Source: CAYLLN01 sp036496265 (lineage in GTDB: Bacteria; Planctomycetota; Planctomycetia; Pirellulales; Pirellulaceae). Taken from it: a DNA stretch of 13,508 nucleotides. The notes under the pieces are model-generated. The model was not told the DNA's origin, searched no databases, and saw only the letters and a list, made by a program, of their open reading frames with translations. Positions within the stretch are counted from its first letter, which is position 1, and each line of letters opens with the position of its first letter. Shown here in pieces: positions 1 through 7,282 of the stretch. The translations under genes and the position numbers were made by a program. Location of the stretch: assembly GCA_036496265.1 (NCBI GenBank), contig DASXLL010000206.1, forward strand, positions 1 through 13,508, written 5' to 3'.

Positions 1-1
1 T

Positions 2-967
2 GAATCTCCCCCTCTCCCCCTCTCCCCCTCCCCCACTCCCGATTCACAAGCAGCGGCCGCTTCGGACGAAGCCCCAATCCCACAGCCACCGCCCGCGCCA
101 CGCAGCATCATCGCCGAGCGCGCCGCCAACGTCGATGTGCACCAACTCGCGGCCGAGCTCAGCGTCGGCACGCATCTGCTCGAAGACATTCTGACTTCGC
201 TCACTCGCCCCGGTCTCGATCCGCGCGACAATCTGCCGCCGCCCGTCTTCCGCCGCGGCATCATCAAGCTCGAAGACCTCACGCCGGGCATGGAACTGTC
301 GGGCACCGTTTTGAACGTTGTCGATTTCGGCGTCTTCGTCGATATCGGCCTGTCCGATAGCGGCCTCGTACATATTAGCCGCTTGGCCGACCGCTTCATT
401 CGGGATCCGCACGAAGTGGTCGGCGTCAGCGACGTCCTCAAGGTCTGGGTCGTCGATGTCGATAAAAATCGCCGCCGCGTCTCCCTCACCGCGATCGCTC
501 CCGGCTCGGAACGCCCGCCGCGACCACCGCGCGAGCGAGCGCCGCGCGAAAGGCAGCGCCGCGATCAGCAACCGCGCGAAAACCAACAAGGACAGCAAGA
601 CCGTCCTCCGCAGCAACAGCGTCCCCCACGCCCGCCCCGCCAACCACAGCCCGCCGGCGCTCGTCCGCCCTATCAAGGTGGCGGGCAGCAGTCTGGCGGC
701 GGTCCGCCTCAGCAAGGCGATCGCCCCCCGCGTCATTTTGGCGGTGGCCGCCGCGACCAGCGCCGCGGCGATAATCGGCCCGCTCACCCCACCACGATCG
801 AACGCCCGCCCACCAAGCCCAAAAAGTTCAAGCCTATCTCCAAGGCCCAGGAAGATGGCAAAGAACCCATGCGCTCCTTCTCGGACCTTGCTCAGCTCTT
901 CGACAAGAAAAAGGAAAAGCCCAGGTCCGAAGAGCCGCCCCCCTTGCCGCCACCGACCGAAGAATAA
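2..967 (+). CDS. tex: Transcription accessory protein Tex, C-terminal part (5' end outside window)
   Basis: The frame is open from the first bases to the TAA at 965-967, so this is the 3' part of a longer gene. Tex is a conserved cytoplasmic RNA-binding protein linked to transcription. The residues from about nt 110 to 500 match the Tex C-terminus: a helical segment (VDVHQLAAELSVGTHLLEDI), then RRGIIKLEDLTPGMELSGTV, then an S1 RNA-binding domain with the Tex-typical VDFGVFVDIGL, DSGLVHIS and RDPHEVV stretches. Two parts are unusual. At the very start a Pro/Ser-rich linker is encoded by a CT-rich tandem repeat. After the S1 domain (nt ~505-960) comes a long disordered tail rich in Pro, Arg, Gln and Gly, with GGGQQSGGG and FGGGRRDQRRGD patches and an acidic/proline end. 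A short motif, MRSFSDLAQLFDKKKE, lies near the C-terminus. The first in-frame ATG in the window, at 137, lies inside the domain and is not the real start. Confidence 0.9.
   Translation, partial: ESPPLPLSPSPTPDSQAAAASDEAPIPQPPPAPRSIIAERAANVDVHQLAAELSVGTHLLEDILTSLTRPGLDPRDNLPPPVFRRGIIKLEDLTPGMELSGTVLNVVDFGVFVDIGLSDSGLVHISRLADRFIRDPHEVVGVSDVLKVWVVDVDKNRRRVSLTAIAPGSERPPRPPRERAPRERQRRDQQPRENQQGQQDRPPQQQRPPRPPRQPQPAGARPPYQGGGQQSGGGPPQQGDRPPRHFGGGRRDQRRGDNRPAHPTTIERPPTKPKKFKPISKAQEDGKEPMRSFSDLAQLFDKKKEKPRSEEPPPLPPPTEE
6..40 (+). repeat. CT-rich tandem repeat (CTCTCCCC units) inside tex
   Basis: About three imperfect copies of an eight-base CTCTCCCC unit, followed by a CTCCCCCACTCCC remnant. It lies in frame within tex and encodes a Ser/Pro/Leu linker between folded domains. 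The block is bounded by GAATC on the left and GATTC on the right. It looks like a low-complexity insertion tolerated by the protein. Confidence 0.6.
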
Positions 968-1280
968 GCGAATATTCGCCCCCTCATCGCGACGACCGCT
1001 ACCTCCGGCCCGCCCACCGGCCGCCAAATCGCTTTCCTCACATTTCCCGCCATCCGGTCGCTTATTTGCAAGCTACGGTTGACCGCTCCTAGGTCGGCCA
1101 GCTACATTTTTCGGCTTAAGGTTTTGTTAAGTTAAGTTGCCAACCTCAGGAAGCTTTCGGCCCGCTGGTTTGCTTTCCAGCCCGGCCTTCCCACCGGATA
1201 CGGGGCGATTTTCTTTCTCTCGACCTTGTGAAATTCCGCACAAAGTGAAATTCCGCACAAGCCTGTCAGGATCCTCTCTC
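968..1280. other. Intergenic region tex-hppA, 313 bp
   Basis: No credible gene on either strand. The open frames here are run-ons from tex frames or have only a TTG start (1137). There is an AT-rich island around 1108-1139 (ttttgttaagttaag) and a tandem direct repeat at 1228-1260 just before the hppA start. I cannot place convincing -35/-10 boxes. The region most likely carries the hppA promoter and leader. Confidence 0.5.
1228..1260 (+). repeat. Two 16-bp direct repeats, GTGAAATTCCGCACAA, upstream of hppA
   Basis: Perfect copies at 1228-1243 and 1245-1260 (period 17), ending 20 bp before the chosen hppA start codon. A 17-bp period is about 1.6 helical turns. The site could be a regulator-binding site, a leader element or a small tandem duplication; the sequence alone does not decide. 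Confidence 0.7.
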
Positions 1281-3848
1281 ATGCTCATGACCGCAGTTAC
1301 TTCGTCTTCGTGGCTCAAACGAATCGCCGCTTGGGGTTCCTTCGTCGCCGCCCTGCTGCTGCTCGCCGCACCCGCTGTGGCCAGCGAAGCCGATCTGGCC
1401 ATCCCCGACTTGCACGATGGCAAGTTCAACATCTTCGGCACGACGATCACCGCCTGGCAGCTTCTCTTCTACGGCTCATTCGTAATCTTGGGCACCCTTG
1501 GCATCAGTCTCTATCAGTTTTTTCAAATCAAAAAGCAGCCGGCGCATCAGTCGATGCTGAACATCGCGGAAATCATCTATCAGACCTGCCAGACCTATCT
1601 CATTCAGCAGGGCAAGTTTTTGCTCATGCTCTGGGTGCTGATCGCGATCGCCATCTCCTATTACCTGCTGCAGGGCTCCGGCCACGAAGCAGATGCGGCG
1701 ACGGATGCCACGGTGGCGACCGAGGTCGCAGCCAAAGCCGCCGGCATCACGCCCGTCATGACCGTTGTTTATGTGCTCTTCTTTTCGGTCGTCGGCATGG
1801 CCGGTTCCTACTGCGTCGCCTTATACGGCATCCGCGTCAATACTTATGCCAACGCCCGCACCGCCTTCGCCTCGCTCCGCGGCCAGCCGTGGGATGTCGT
1901 CAACATTCCCCTCCGCGCCGGCATGTCGATCGGCTTGTTCCTGATCTCGCTCGAGCTCGTGATGATGGTCATCATCCTGCTCGCTGTCGATCGCCAAATC
2001 GTCGGCTTCTGCTTCCTCGGCTTCGCGATCGGTGAATCGCTCGGCGCCTCCGCCCTCCGCATCGCCGGCGGCATCTTCACGAAGATCGCCGACATCGGCT
2101 CCGATCTCATGAAGATCGTTTTCAAGGTCAAAGAAGACGATCCGCGAAATCCCGGCGTCATCGCCGACTGCACCGGCGACAACGCCGGCGACTCGGTCGG
2201 TCCCACCGCCGACGGCTTCGAAACCTACGGCGTCACCGGCGTCGCCCTCATCTCGTTCATCACCCTCGCCCTCACGCAGAAGACCGCCGATAACTACCTC
2301 GACCTGCAAGCGAAGCTCATCGTCTGGATTTTTGCGATGCGCTTCCTCATGGACTTCATGTCCGGCGTGTCCTATTTCATCAACCAGGCCATTTCCGAAG
2401 CCAAATACAAAGGCCTCAAGGAATTCGATTTCGAAGAACCGCTGACCCGCCTGATCTGGATCGCCTCAATCCTCTGCATCGTCACATCCTTCGGCATGAG
2501 CTGGCTGCTCATCCACGATCTTTCCGTCTTTAACGGAGGCGCAGAGACTAAACTTCCCAACCTGTGGTGGCAACTCGCCACCATCATTAGCTGCGGCACG
2601 CTCGCAGCCGTGCTCATCCCCGAATTCACCAAGGTTTTCACCAGCTCGCACAGCAAGCACGTGCATGAAATCGTCACCGCCTCCCGCGAAGGCGGTGCCT
2701 CGCTGACGATCCTCTCCGGCCTCGTCGCCGGCAACTTCAGCGCCTTCTGGAAAGGCATGCTCATCGCCGCTTTGATGGGCGGTGCCTATTTCATCAGCCT
2801 GCAAGAGCCGGGTCTCGGCGCAATGATGGGGCCGCACGCTTCGATCTTCGCCTTCGGCCTCGTCGCTTTCGGCTTCCTCTGCATGGGTCCGGTCAATATC
2901 GCCGTCGATAGCTACGGCCCCGTCACCGACAACGCCCAATCGATCTTCGAGCTCGCTCAAACCGAAAAAATTCCTGGCGTTCACGAGCAGATCCAGCGCG
3001 ACTGCGGCTTTATGCCTGATTTCGAGCGCGGCAAGCACTATCTCGAAGCCAACGACTCCGCCGGCAACACGTTCAAAGCCACCGCCAAGCCCGTGCTCAT
3101 CGGCACCGCCGTCGTCGGCGCGACGACGATGATCTTCGCGATCATTTTGCTCCTGGAGGACAAGGGCCTCCTGCACCTCAGCCTTACCGACGCCCCCGTG
3201 CTGCTCGGCTTCATCTGCGGCGGTTCGGTCATCTACTGGTTCTGCGGCGCCTCGATGCAAGCCGTCACCACCGGCGCCTATCGCGCCGTCGAATACATCA
3301 AAAAGAACATGCGGCTGGACAAAACCGAGGCCGACATCAACGACAGCATCACGGTCGTCCGCATCTGCACCGATTATGCCCAAGCCGGCATGTGGAACAT
3401 CTTCATTGCTCTGTTGACGTTCACGCTGGCCTTTGCGTTCTTCGATCCCAATTTCTTCGTCGCCTACCTCGTTTCCATCGCCGTCTTCGGCCTCTTCCAA
3501 GCCATTTACATGGCCAACGCCGGCGGTGCCTGGGACAACGCCAAGAAGCTGGTCGAGGTCGATCTGAAGGAAAAGAACACCCCGCTGCACGACGCCACCG
3601 TCGTCGGCGACACCGTCGGCGACCCGTTCAAAGACACCACCAGCGTCGCTTTGAATCCGATCATCAAGTTCTCGACCCTCTTCGGCCTCCTCGCCGTCGA
3701 AATCGCCGTCGGCATGCGCGAAGCGGCCACTGCCAAAAGCACGACGAACCCCACGCCGTTCATCGGCGTCGTCATGCTCGCCATCGCCCTCATCTTCGTC
3801 TGGCGCTCCTTCTACGCCATGCGAATCCCCGACAAGGCGCATACCTAG
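1281..3848 (+). CDS. hppA: Membrane-bound proton-translocating pyrophosphatase
   Basis: Hydrolyses pyrophosphate and uses the energy to pump H+ (in some relatives Na+) across the membrane. From ATG 1281 it has 855 residues. I chose this start over the in-frame TTG at 1137 because AGGA at 1268-1271 is well spaced and the N-terminus becomes a signal-like segment (LKRIAAW, a run of Ala/Leu, then AVAS). ATG 1287 is an alternative. Family motifs are clear: EDDPRNPGVIAD (from 285), DNAGDSVGPTADGFE, GGAWDNAKK (~749) and VVGDTVGDPFKDT (~774). In GNTFKAT the lysine (599) and the following Ala-Thr fit the K+-independent class, where K+-dependent enzymes have alanine. Odd features: the usual DVGADLVGKVE reads DIGSDLMKIVFKVKE (from 271), about one residue shorter before EDDPRN, and the usual GDCAGMAADLFESY is GDSVGPTADGFETY. 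This suggests a divergent subfamily rather than decay, since the frame and the other motifs are intact. The enzyme is multi-spanning (about 16 helices in the family). No partner gene is adjacent. Confidence 0.93.
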   Translation: MLMTAVTSSSWLKRIAAWGSFVAALLLLAAPAVASEADLAIPDLHDGKFNIFGTTITAWQLLFYGSFVILGTLGISLYQFFQIKKQPAHQSMLNIAEIIYQTCQTYLIQQGKFLLMLWVLIAIAISYYLLQGSGHEADAATDATVATEVAAKAAGITPVMTVVYVLFFSVVGMAGSYCVALYGIRVNTYANARTAFASLRGQPWDVVNIPLRAGMSIGLFLISLELVMMVIILLAVDRQIVGFCFLGFAIGESLGASALRIAGGIFTKIADIGSDLMKIVFKVKEDDPRNPGVIADCTGDNAGDSVGPTADGFETYGVTGVALISFITLALTQKTADNYLDLQAKLIVWIFAMRFLMDFMSGVSYFINQAISEAKYKGLKEFDFEEPLTRLIWIASILCIVTSFGMSWLLIHDLSVFNGGAETKLPNLWWQLATIISCGTLAAVLIPEFTKVFTSSHSKHVHEIVTASREGGASLTILSGLVAGNFSAFWKGMLIAALMGGAYFISLQEPGLGAMMGPHASIFAFGLVAFGFLCMGPVNIAVDSYGPVTDNAQSIFELAQTEKIPGVHEQIQRDCGFMPDFERGKHYLEANDSAGNTFKATAKPVLIGTAVVGATTMIFAIILLLEDKGLLHLSLTDAPVLLGFICGGSVIYWFCGASMQAVTTGAYRAVEYIKKNMRLDKTEADINDSITVVRICTDYAQAGMWNIFIALLTFTLAFAFFDPNFFVAYLVSIAVFGLFQAIYMANAGGAWDNAKKLVEVDLKEKNTPLHDATVVGDTVGDPFKDTTSVALNPIIKFSTLFGLLAVEIAVGMREAATAKSTTNPTPFIGVVMLAIALIFVWRSFYAMRIPDKAHT

Positions 3849-4169
3849 TAGGTCCGCGCTGCCCGGGCGGACTTCGTTGCGGAATAGGGAACTTGGCCAG
3901 GCAAAAATAAGCTTGGCCAGCAGGGCCGCCGGCCTGCATTTTTAACGCAAAGTCGCAAAGAATCGCCAAGGCCGCAAAGGAGTGTGCCTACAGGTAAGTG
4001 CCGCGTTGTTACGATTCTGGTCGATTGTCGGTAAGAATGATCGCTTAACAACGAATCATTGAATTCCCTTTGCGGCCTTTGCATTCCTTTGCGCCTTTGC
4101 GTTGAATAGTAAAGGCTCGGCGCGACGAACTCACTCGACGCGCCGCGGCACTTTTGGACGCGAGGCAAT
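3849..4169. other. Intergenic region hppA-ubiD, 321 bp, mostly repeat
   Basis: No gene is supported. Half of it (3944-4103) is a nested inverted-repeat element. The left flank (3849-3943) is GC-rich and contains AAGCTTGGCCAG close to a related CTTGGCCAG (around 3892 and 3911). The right flank (4104-4169) holds in-frame stops TAG-TAA at 4107-4112, followed by the leader of the decarboxylase gene. Confidence 0.6.
3944..4103. repeat. Nested inverted-repeat element, about 160 bp
   Basis: The outer arms 3944-3982 (AACGCAAAGTCGCAAAG..., continuing to GGCCGCAAAGG) and 4065-4103 (its reverse complement) match over 39 bp with about seven mismatches and no gap. Inside them a second, perfect 8-bp inverted pair lies at 4004-4011 (CGTTGTTA) and 4046-4053 (TAACAACG). 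The arms themselves are built from repeated GCAAAG words. The whole could fold into one long hairpin as DNA or RNA. No transposase or target-site duplication is evident. It resembles a MITE- or REPIN-like non-autonomous repeat. Confidence 0.65.
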
Positions 4170-6020
4170 TTGTTCTCCCTCCGCCGGCTCATCGACGACC
4201 TCGAATCATCCGGCAAGCTCGTGCGCCTCAATGACGAAGTCGATCCCCGCCTCGAAGCGGCCGAAATCCACCGCCGCGTCAATTCCAGCGGCGGCCCGGC
4301 GATCCTCTTTGCCAAAGTCAAAGGCTGCCGCTTCCCCATGGTGTCGAACCTCTTCGGCGCCATCGAACGCGCCCGCCACATCTTCCGCGACACCTACGAA
4401 AACGTCCGCCGCGCCATCGAGCTAAAAATCGATCCCGCGCGAGTCCTGAAAAATCCTCTCCGCTACGCCGCCGCGCCGCTCACCGCCTGGCGGATGCAGC
4501 CCCGCCGCACCACCCGCGGCCCCATCCTCGAAAACACGACCACGATCAGCCAACTGCCGCAGCTCATCTGCTGGCCCAACGACGGCGGTGCCTTCATCAC
4601 GCTCCCGCAGTGCTACACCGAGGATATCGCTCAACCGGGAATCGCCAAATCAAACCTCGGCATGTACCGTGTCCAGCTTTCCGGCGGCCAGTACATCCCC
4701 GATCGCGAAATCGGTCTCCACTACCAAATCCATCGCGGGATCGGCGTCCATCACACCGCCGCCCTCCGCGCCGGCCAGCCGCTTCGCGTTTGCATCTTCG
4801 TCGGCGGTCATCCCGCTATGTCGCTCGCCGCCGTCATGCCGCTTCCCGAAGGCATGAGCGAGCTCTCCTTCGCTGGTGCCCTCGCCGGCTACCGGATTCC
4901 CATGATCCATCGCCACGGCGAGCTGCCCATCTACGCCGAAGCCGATTTCTGCATCGTCGGCCGCGTCGATCCGACCGCCCCGCTCAAACCCGAAGGCCCG
5001 TTTGGCGACCACCTCGGCTACTACAGCCTTTCCCACGACTTTCCTGTGCTGCAAGTCGAAAAAGTCTATCACCGCCGGCACGCGATTTGGCCCTTCACCG
5101 TCGTCGGCCGCCCCCCGCAGGAAGACACCACCTTCGGTCAGCTCATCCACGAGCTAACCGGCGACGTCATCCCCACCGTCCTCCCCGGCGTCAAAGCCGT
5201 CCACGCCGTCGATGCCGCCGGCGTCCATCCGCTCCTGCTCGCCATCGGCAGCGAGCGCTACATGCCCTTCACCCGAACCACACGCCCTCAGGAATTGTTA
5301 ACGCAGGCCAATGCCATCCTTGGCCAAGGTCAGCTCTCCCTCGCCAAGTTTCTTTTCATCGTCAATCGCTACGACGACGAGCAACTCGACATCCACGACA
5401 TCCCCGCCTTCATGCAGCATCTCCTAAGACGCGTCGATTGGCGTCGCGACCTCCATTTCCACACCCAAACCACCATCGACACGCTCGACTACTCCGGCGA
5501 CGCCCTCAATGCCGGCTCCAAAGTCGTCATCGCCGCCGCGGGGCCACCCATTCGCGACCTCGCCACTGAATTGCCTGGTGATTTGTCGCTACCAGAAGGT
5601 TTCAAAAACCCGCGGCTAATTATGCCCGGTATCATCGCCATCGAAGGACCACCTGCCCCCGAAAATCCCAAATCCCAAATCCCAAATCCCAAATCAGACT
5701 CACAGGATATCCTCCGCTTCTCCAACTACTTCCACACGACGAACCCGCCCCCCCTCCTCGTCATCATCGACGATTCCAACTTCGCCTCCTGGTCCCTCAA
5801 CAACTTCCTCTGGGTCACTTTCACCCGCGCCAACCCCGCTGCCGATATTTATGGCGTCGGCGCCTTCACCGAACAAAAACACTGGCGCTGCACCGGCCCC
5901 CTCGTCATCGACGCTCGCCTGAAGCCCCACCACGCCCCGCCGCTCACCACCGATCCCCAAGTCTCCAAGCGCATCGACGCTTTAGCATCCCGCGGCGGAC
6001 CACTCTCCAAGTGGTTATGA
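4170..6020 (+). CDS. UbiD-family (prenylated-FMN-dependent) decarboxylase
   Basis: A 616-residue member of the UbiD family, reversible (de)carboxylases using prenylated FMN and a divalent metal. Relatives act on 4-hydroxybenzoate precursors of ubiquinone, on futalosine-route menaquinone precursors, or on aromatic acids; the substrate here cannot be told. Family motifs: NLGMYRVQ (162-169; the Asn and the Arg five residues later match the cofactor/active-site pair), IHRGIGVHH, and EGPFGDHLGYYS (from Glu275). I could not place a second conserved acidic residue by eye just before EGPFGD, where the sequence is PTAPLKP. The start is TTG 4170, preceded by GAGG at 4162-4165. It is the only usable start after the in-frame TAG-TAA at 4107-4112, and MFSLRRLIDDLE fits the usual N-terminus. 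Odd: residues ~498-509 are encoded by an in-frame AAATCCC heptamer repeat. No UbiX-like flavin prenyltransferase is nearby. It converges on the glycosyltransferase genes. Confidence 0.85.
   Translation: MFSLRRLIDDLESSGKLVRLNDEVDPRLEAAEIHRRVNSSGGPAILFAKVKGCRFPMVSNLFGAIERARHIFRDTYENVRRAIELKIDPARVLKNPLRYAAAPLTAWRMQPRRTTRGPILENTTTISQLPQLICWPNDGGAFITLPQCYTEDIAQPGIAKSNLGMYRVQLSGGQYIPDREIGLHYQIHRGIGVHHTAALRAGQPLRVCIFVGGHPAMSLAAVMPLPEGMSELSFAGALAGYRIPMIHRHGELPIYAEADFCIVGRVDPTAPLKPEGPFGDHLGYYSLSHDFPVLQVEKVYHRRHAIWPFTVVGRPPQEDTTFGQLIHELTGDVIPTVLPGVKAVHAVDAAGVHPLLLAIGSERYMPFTRTTRPQELLTQANAILGQGQLSLAKFLFIVNRYDDEQLDIHDIPAFMQHLLRRVDWRRDLHFHTQTTIDTLDYSGDALNAGSKVVIAAAGPPIRDLATELPGDLSLPEGFKNPRLIMPGIIAIEGPPAPENPKSQIPNPKSDSQDILRFSNYFHTTNPPPLLVIIDDSNFASWSLNNFLWVTFTRANPAADIYGVGAFTEQKHWRCTGPLVIDARLKPHHAPPLTTDPQVSKRIDALASRGGPLSKWL
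5663..5695 (+). repeat. AAATCCC heptamer tandem repeat inside the UbiD-family gene
   Basis: Four exact AAATCCC units at 5663-5690 plus a partial fifth (AAATC, 5691-5695). It encodes a Pro/Asn/Lys/Ser stretch (NPKSQIPNPKS) in a probable surface loop between ...IAIEGPPAPE and DILRFSNYF. The unit is not a multiple of three, so copy-number change would shift the frame. Confidence 0.85.
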
Positions 6021-6082
6021 AGAGTAACCATCACGCTCCGCGTGATGAGCCCAAATCGGTCGCCGCACGTCGCCGCAACAAT

Positions 6083-6130
6083 CCCTCTCCCCTTGGGAGA
6101 GGGTGGCGAGCGCAGCTCGCCGGGTGAGGG
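6083..6130. repeat. Double-hairpin intergenic repeat
   Basis: Two perfect stem-loops in tandem: CCCTCTCCC (6083-6091) pairs with GGGAGAGGG (6095-6103) over a 3-nt loop, and GGCGAGC (6105-6111) pairs with GCTCGCC (6115-6121) over a GCA loop, followed by GGGTGAGGG. I recall this general pattern as a dispersed repeat in many GC-rich bacteria. It lies between the convergent ends of the UbiD-family gene (6020) and a glycosyltransferase (6173) and may act as a bidirectional transcription barrier or mRNA end stabiliser. There is no U-tract, so it is not a classical terminator. Confidence 0.7.
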
Positions 6131-6172
6131 TTTAATGAACCGACATGTCGCGAATTACTTCGCGACGGTTCC

Positions 6173-7144
6173 TTACGCCGCTCGTGATTTTTGTATTGCG
6201 GGCCTCATTTGGGTTCCCATTTCCGGCCACTTCCTTCCCTGCCAAACCCCATCCCATCTCCCCCGCCACCGCTCCACCAAATACGCCGCCCGAAACTTCC
6301 GCGACTCACCGCCCATCAACCGCAAAAAAACGCCCTTAAGCGTTGCATTCGTCCGCCGTAGCGTCGCCTTCAGCAGCGGCTTCACCCATGGCTGTTCGCC
6401 CCGCGTCTGCGCGATGCCCCAGCCCAGCCCGTGCCGATACGTCCGCGTCAGCAGCCACTGCGGATCGAGATAATCCTTGTGCAAATAGTGCCAGGCCATC
6501 GCCTCCGGCACATACACGGGTGTCGCGCCCCGCGCCGCGAGGCATCGTTGTACTTCCGTCTCTTCACCCACCGATTGATCGGCCCGCGGGCCCAAATGCG
6601 GGTCAAATCCGCCGATCTCCACAATCGCTCGGCCGTATGCTGCCCAATTCGGCCCCATAAATGCTTGCCCCGGCACCGCCGTCGGCCCCCCGTCATGCGT
6701 GAGTTCCCACGGCACGGCCAGCGTCGCCGGGTAATACCGCCGCATCCACTCCGGCGGCAATCCGTGCTCTGCATCCACATGCACGGGCCCGCCAAAAAAG
6801 CTATTTTCACCCGCCGCCCGCGCCGCCGCCGCATAGCTCGTCAGCCATTCGGGGCAAACCCGCACATCATCGTCCGTAAACACAATGAACCCGCCGTCCG
6901 AATGTGCCAGCCCCAGATTTAGCGCAATACTCTTATTCGGCTCTTCGCTATACAGATACGTAAACGCCTGCTGCCGCCCAAAGGAGCGCACGATCGGCTC
7001 GATGCCGCATTTCCGGCCATTTTCAATGACGATCGTCGCGACATAATTCGCCGGCTTATTGCACTCCGCAATCGACTCCAGCGTCCGCTTCAAAAGCTGC
7101 GGCCTTCCCGCCGCCGCCAACATCACCCACAAAGAATTTTTCAT
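6173..7144 (-). CDS. Family 2 glycosyltransferase
   Basis: A 323-residue GT-A-fold glycosyltransferase, cytoplasmic, transferring a sugar from a nucleotide-sugar donor to a glycan, lipid or other acceptor that the sequence does not identify. The N-terminus (LWVMLAAAGRPQLLKRTLESI) is the first Rossmann-like strand and helix. TDDDV (90-94) is the metal/nucleotide-binding DxD motif. GGFDPHLGPR (~178-187) and GEETEV (193-198) form the acceptor/catalytic ED region typical of the family. No membrane helix is evident; the C-terminus is basic (RKFRAAYLVERWRGRW). ATG at 7144 is the only sensible start, with AGAAGG just two bases upstream, which is closer than usual. It is co-oriented with the second glycosyltransferase, but a terminator-like hairpin (7223-7248) lies between them, so it may have its own promoter. 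Confidence 0.85.
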   Translation of the reverse strand: MKNSLWVMLAAAGRPQLLKRTLESIAECNKPANYVATIVIENGRKCGIEPIVRSFGRQQAFTYLYSEEPNKSIALNLGLAHSDGGFIVFTDDDVRVCPEWLTSYAAAARAAGENSFFGGPVHVDAEHGLPPEWMRRYYPATLAVPWELTHDGGPTAVPGQAFMGPNWAAYGRAIVEIGGFDPHLGPRADQSVGEETEVQRCLAARGATPVYVPEAMAWHYLHKDYLDPQWLLTRTYRHGLGWGIAQTRGEQPWVKPLLKATLRRTNATLKGVFLRLMGGESRKFRAAYLVERWRGRWDGVWQGRKWPEMGTQMRPAIQKSRAA

Positions 7145-7162
7145 AACCTTCTATCCCATTAG

Positions 7163-7184
7163 CCGGGAGCAAACCTGCTCCCGG
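7163..7184. repeat. Perfect 8-bp stem-loop upstream of the 6173-7144 glycosyltransferase
   Basis: CCGGGAGC (7163-7170) pairs with GCTCCCGG (7177-7184) across a 6-nt loop, 18 bp before the minus-strand start codon at 7144. There is no T-tract on either side. It resembles the second hairpin at 7227-7248 (CCGGGA core), so both may be copies of one short palindromic repeat. In the 5' leader it could affect translation. Confidence 0.6.
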
Positions 7185-7222
7185 AGCCCTGCAATTACGC
7201 TCTCAATTCCGTTTTTCGCCAG

Positions 7223-7248
7223 AAAACCGGGACCAAGTTTGGTCCCGG
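7223..7248 (-). terminator. Rho-independent terminator of the 7298-8458 glycosyltransferase
   Basis: CCGGGACCAA (7227-7236) pairs perfectly with TTGGTCCCGG (7239-7248), a 10-bp stem with a minimal loop. Read on the minus strand it is followed at once by TTTTC (7226-7222). It lies 50 bp after the stop codon of the upstream glycosyltransferase. On the plus strand the hairpin is preceded, not followed, by the A/T run, so it acts on minus-strand transcripts. Confidence 0.7.
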
Positions 7249-7259
7249 CTGTGAGCATT

Positions 7260-7282
7260 GGTCATTGGTGCTTGGTCATTGG
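7260..7282. repeat. Short direct repeat GGTCATTGG
   Basis: Two copies of GGTCATTGG (7260-7268 and 7274-7282) separated by TGCTT. It lies in the 3' spacer of the 7298-8458 glycosyltransferase. I recall such GTCATTGG strings as word-like intergenic repeats in planctomycetes. No function is assigned. Confidence 0.5.

Noticed and set aside
44..1027. 327-residue minus-strand frame opposite tex, and a 254-residue plus frame at 318-1082
   Set aside because: Shadows of tex: Ala/Gly/Arg-rich or Ser/Ala/Pro-rich with no recognisable domain, whereas the tex frame matches a known C-terminus.
1137..1280. N-terminal extension of hppA from TTG 1137
   Set aside because: It would place 48 polar residues before a signal-like segment, runs through the tandem repeat, and has no Shine-Dalgarno sequence; ATG 1281 has one.
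2466..3842. 458-residue open frame on the minus strand opposite hppA
   Set aside because: Highly acidic, Gly/Asp/Glu-rich, low-complexity translation typical of the antisense of a C-ending-codon gene; hppA on the other strand has clear family motifs throughout.
4610..5569. 319-residue plus frame within the UbiD-family gene
   Set aside because: Arg/His/Pro-rich shadow frame; the overlapping frame carries the UbiD motifs.
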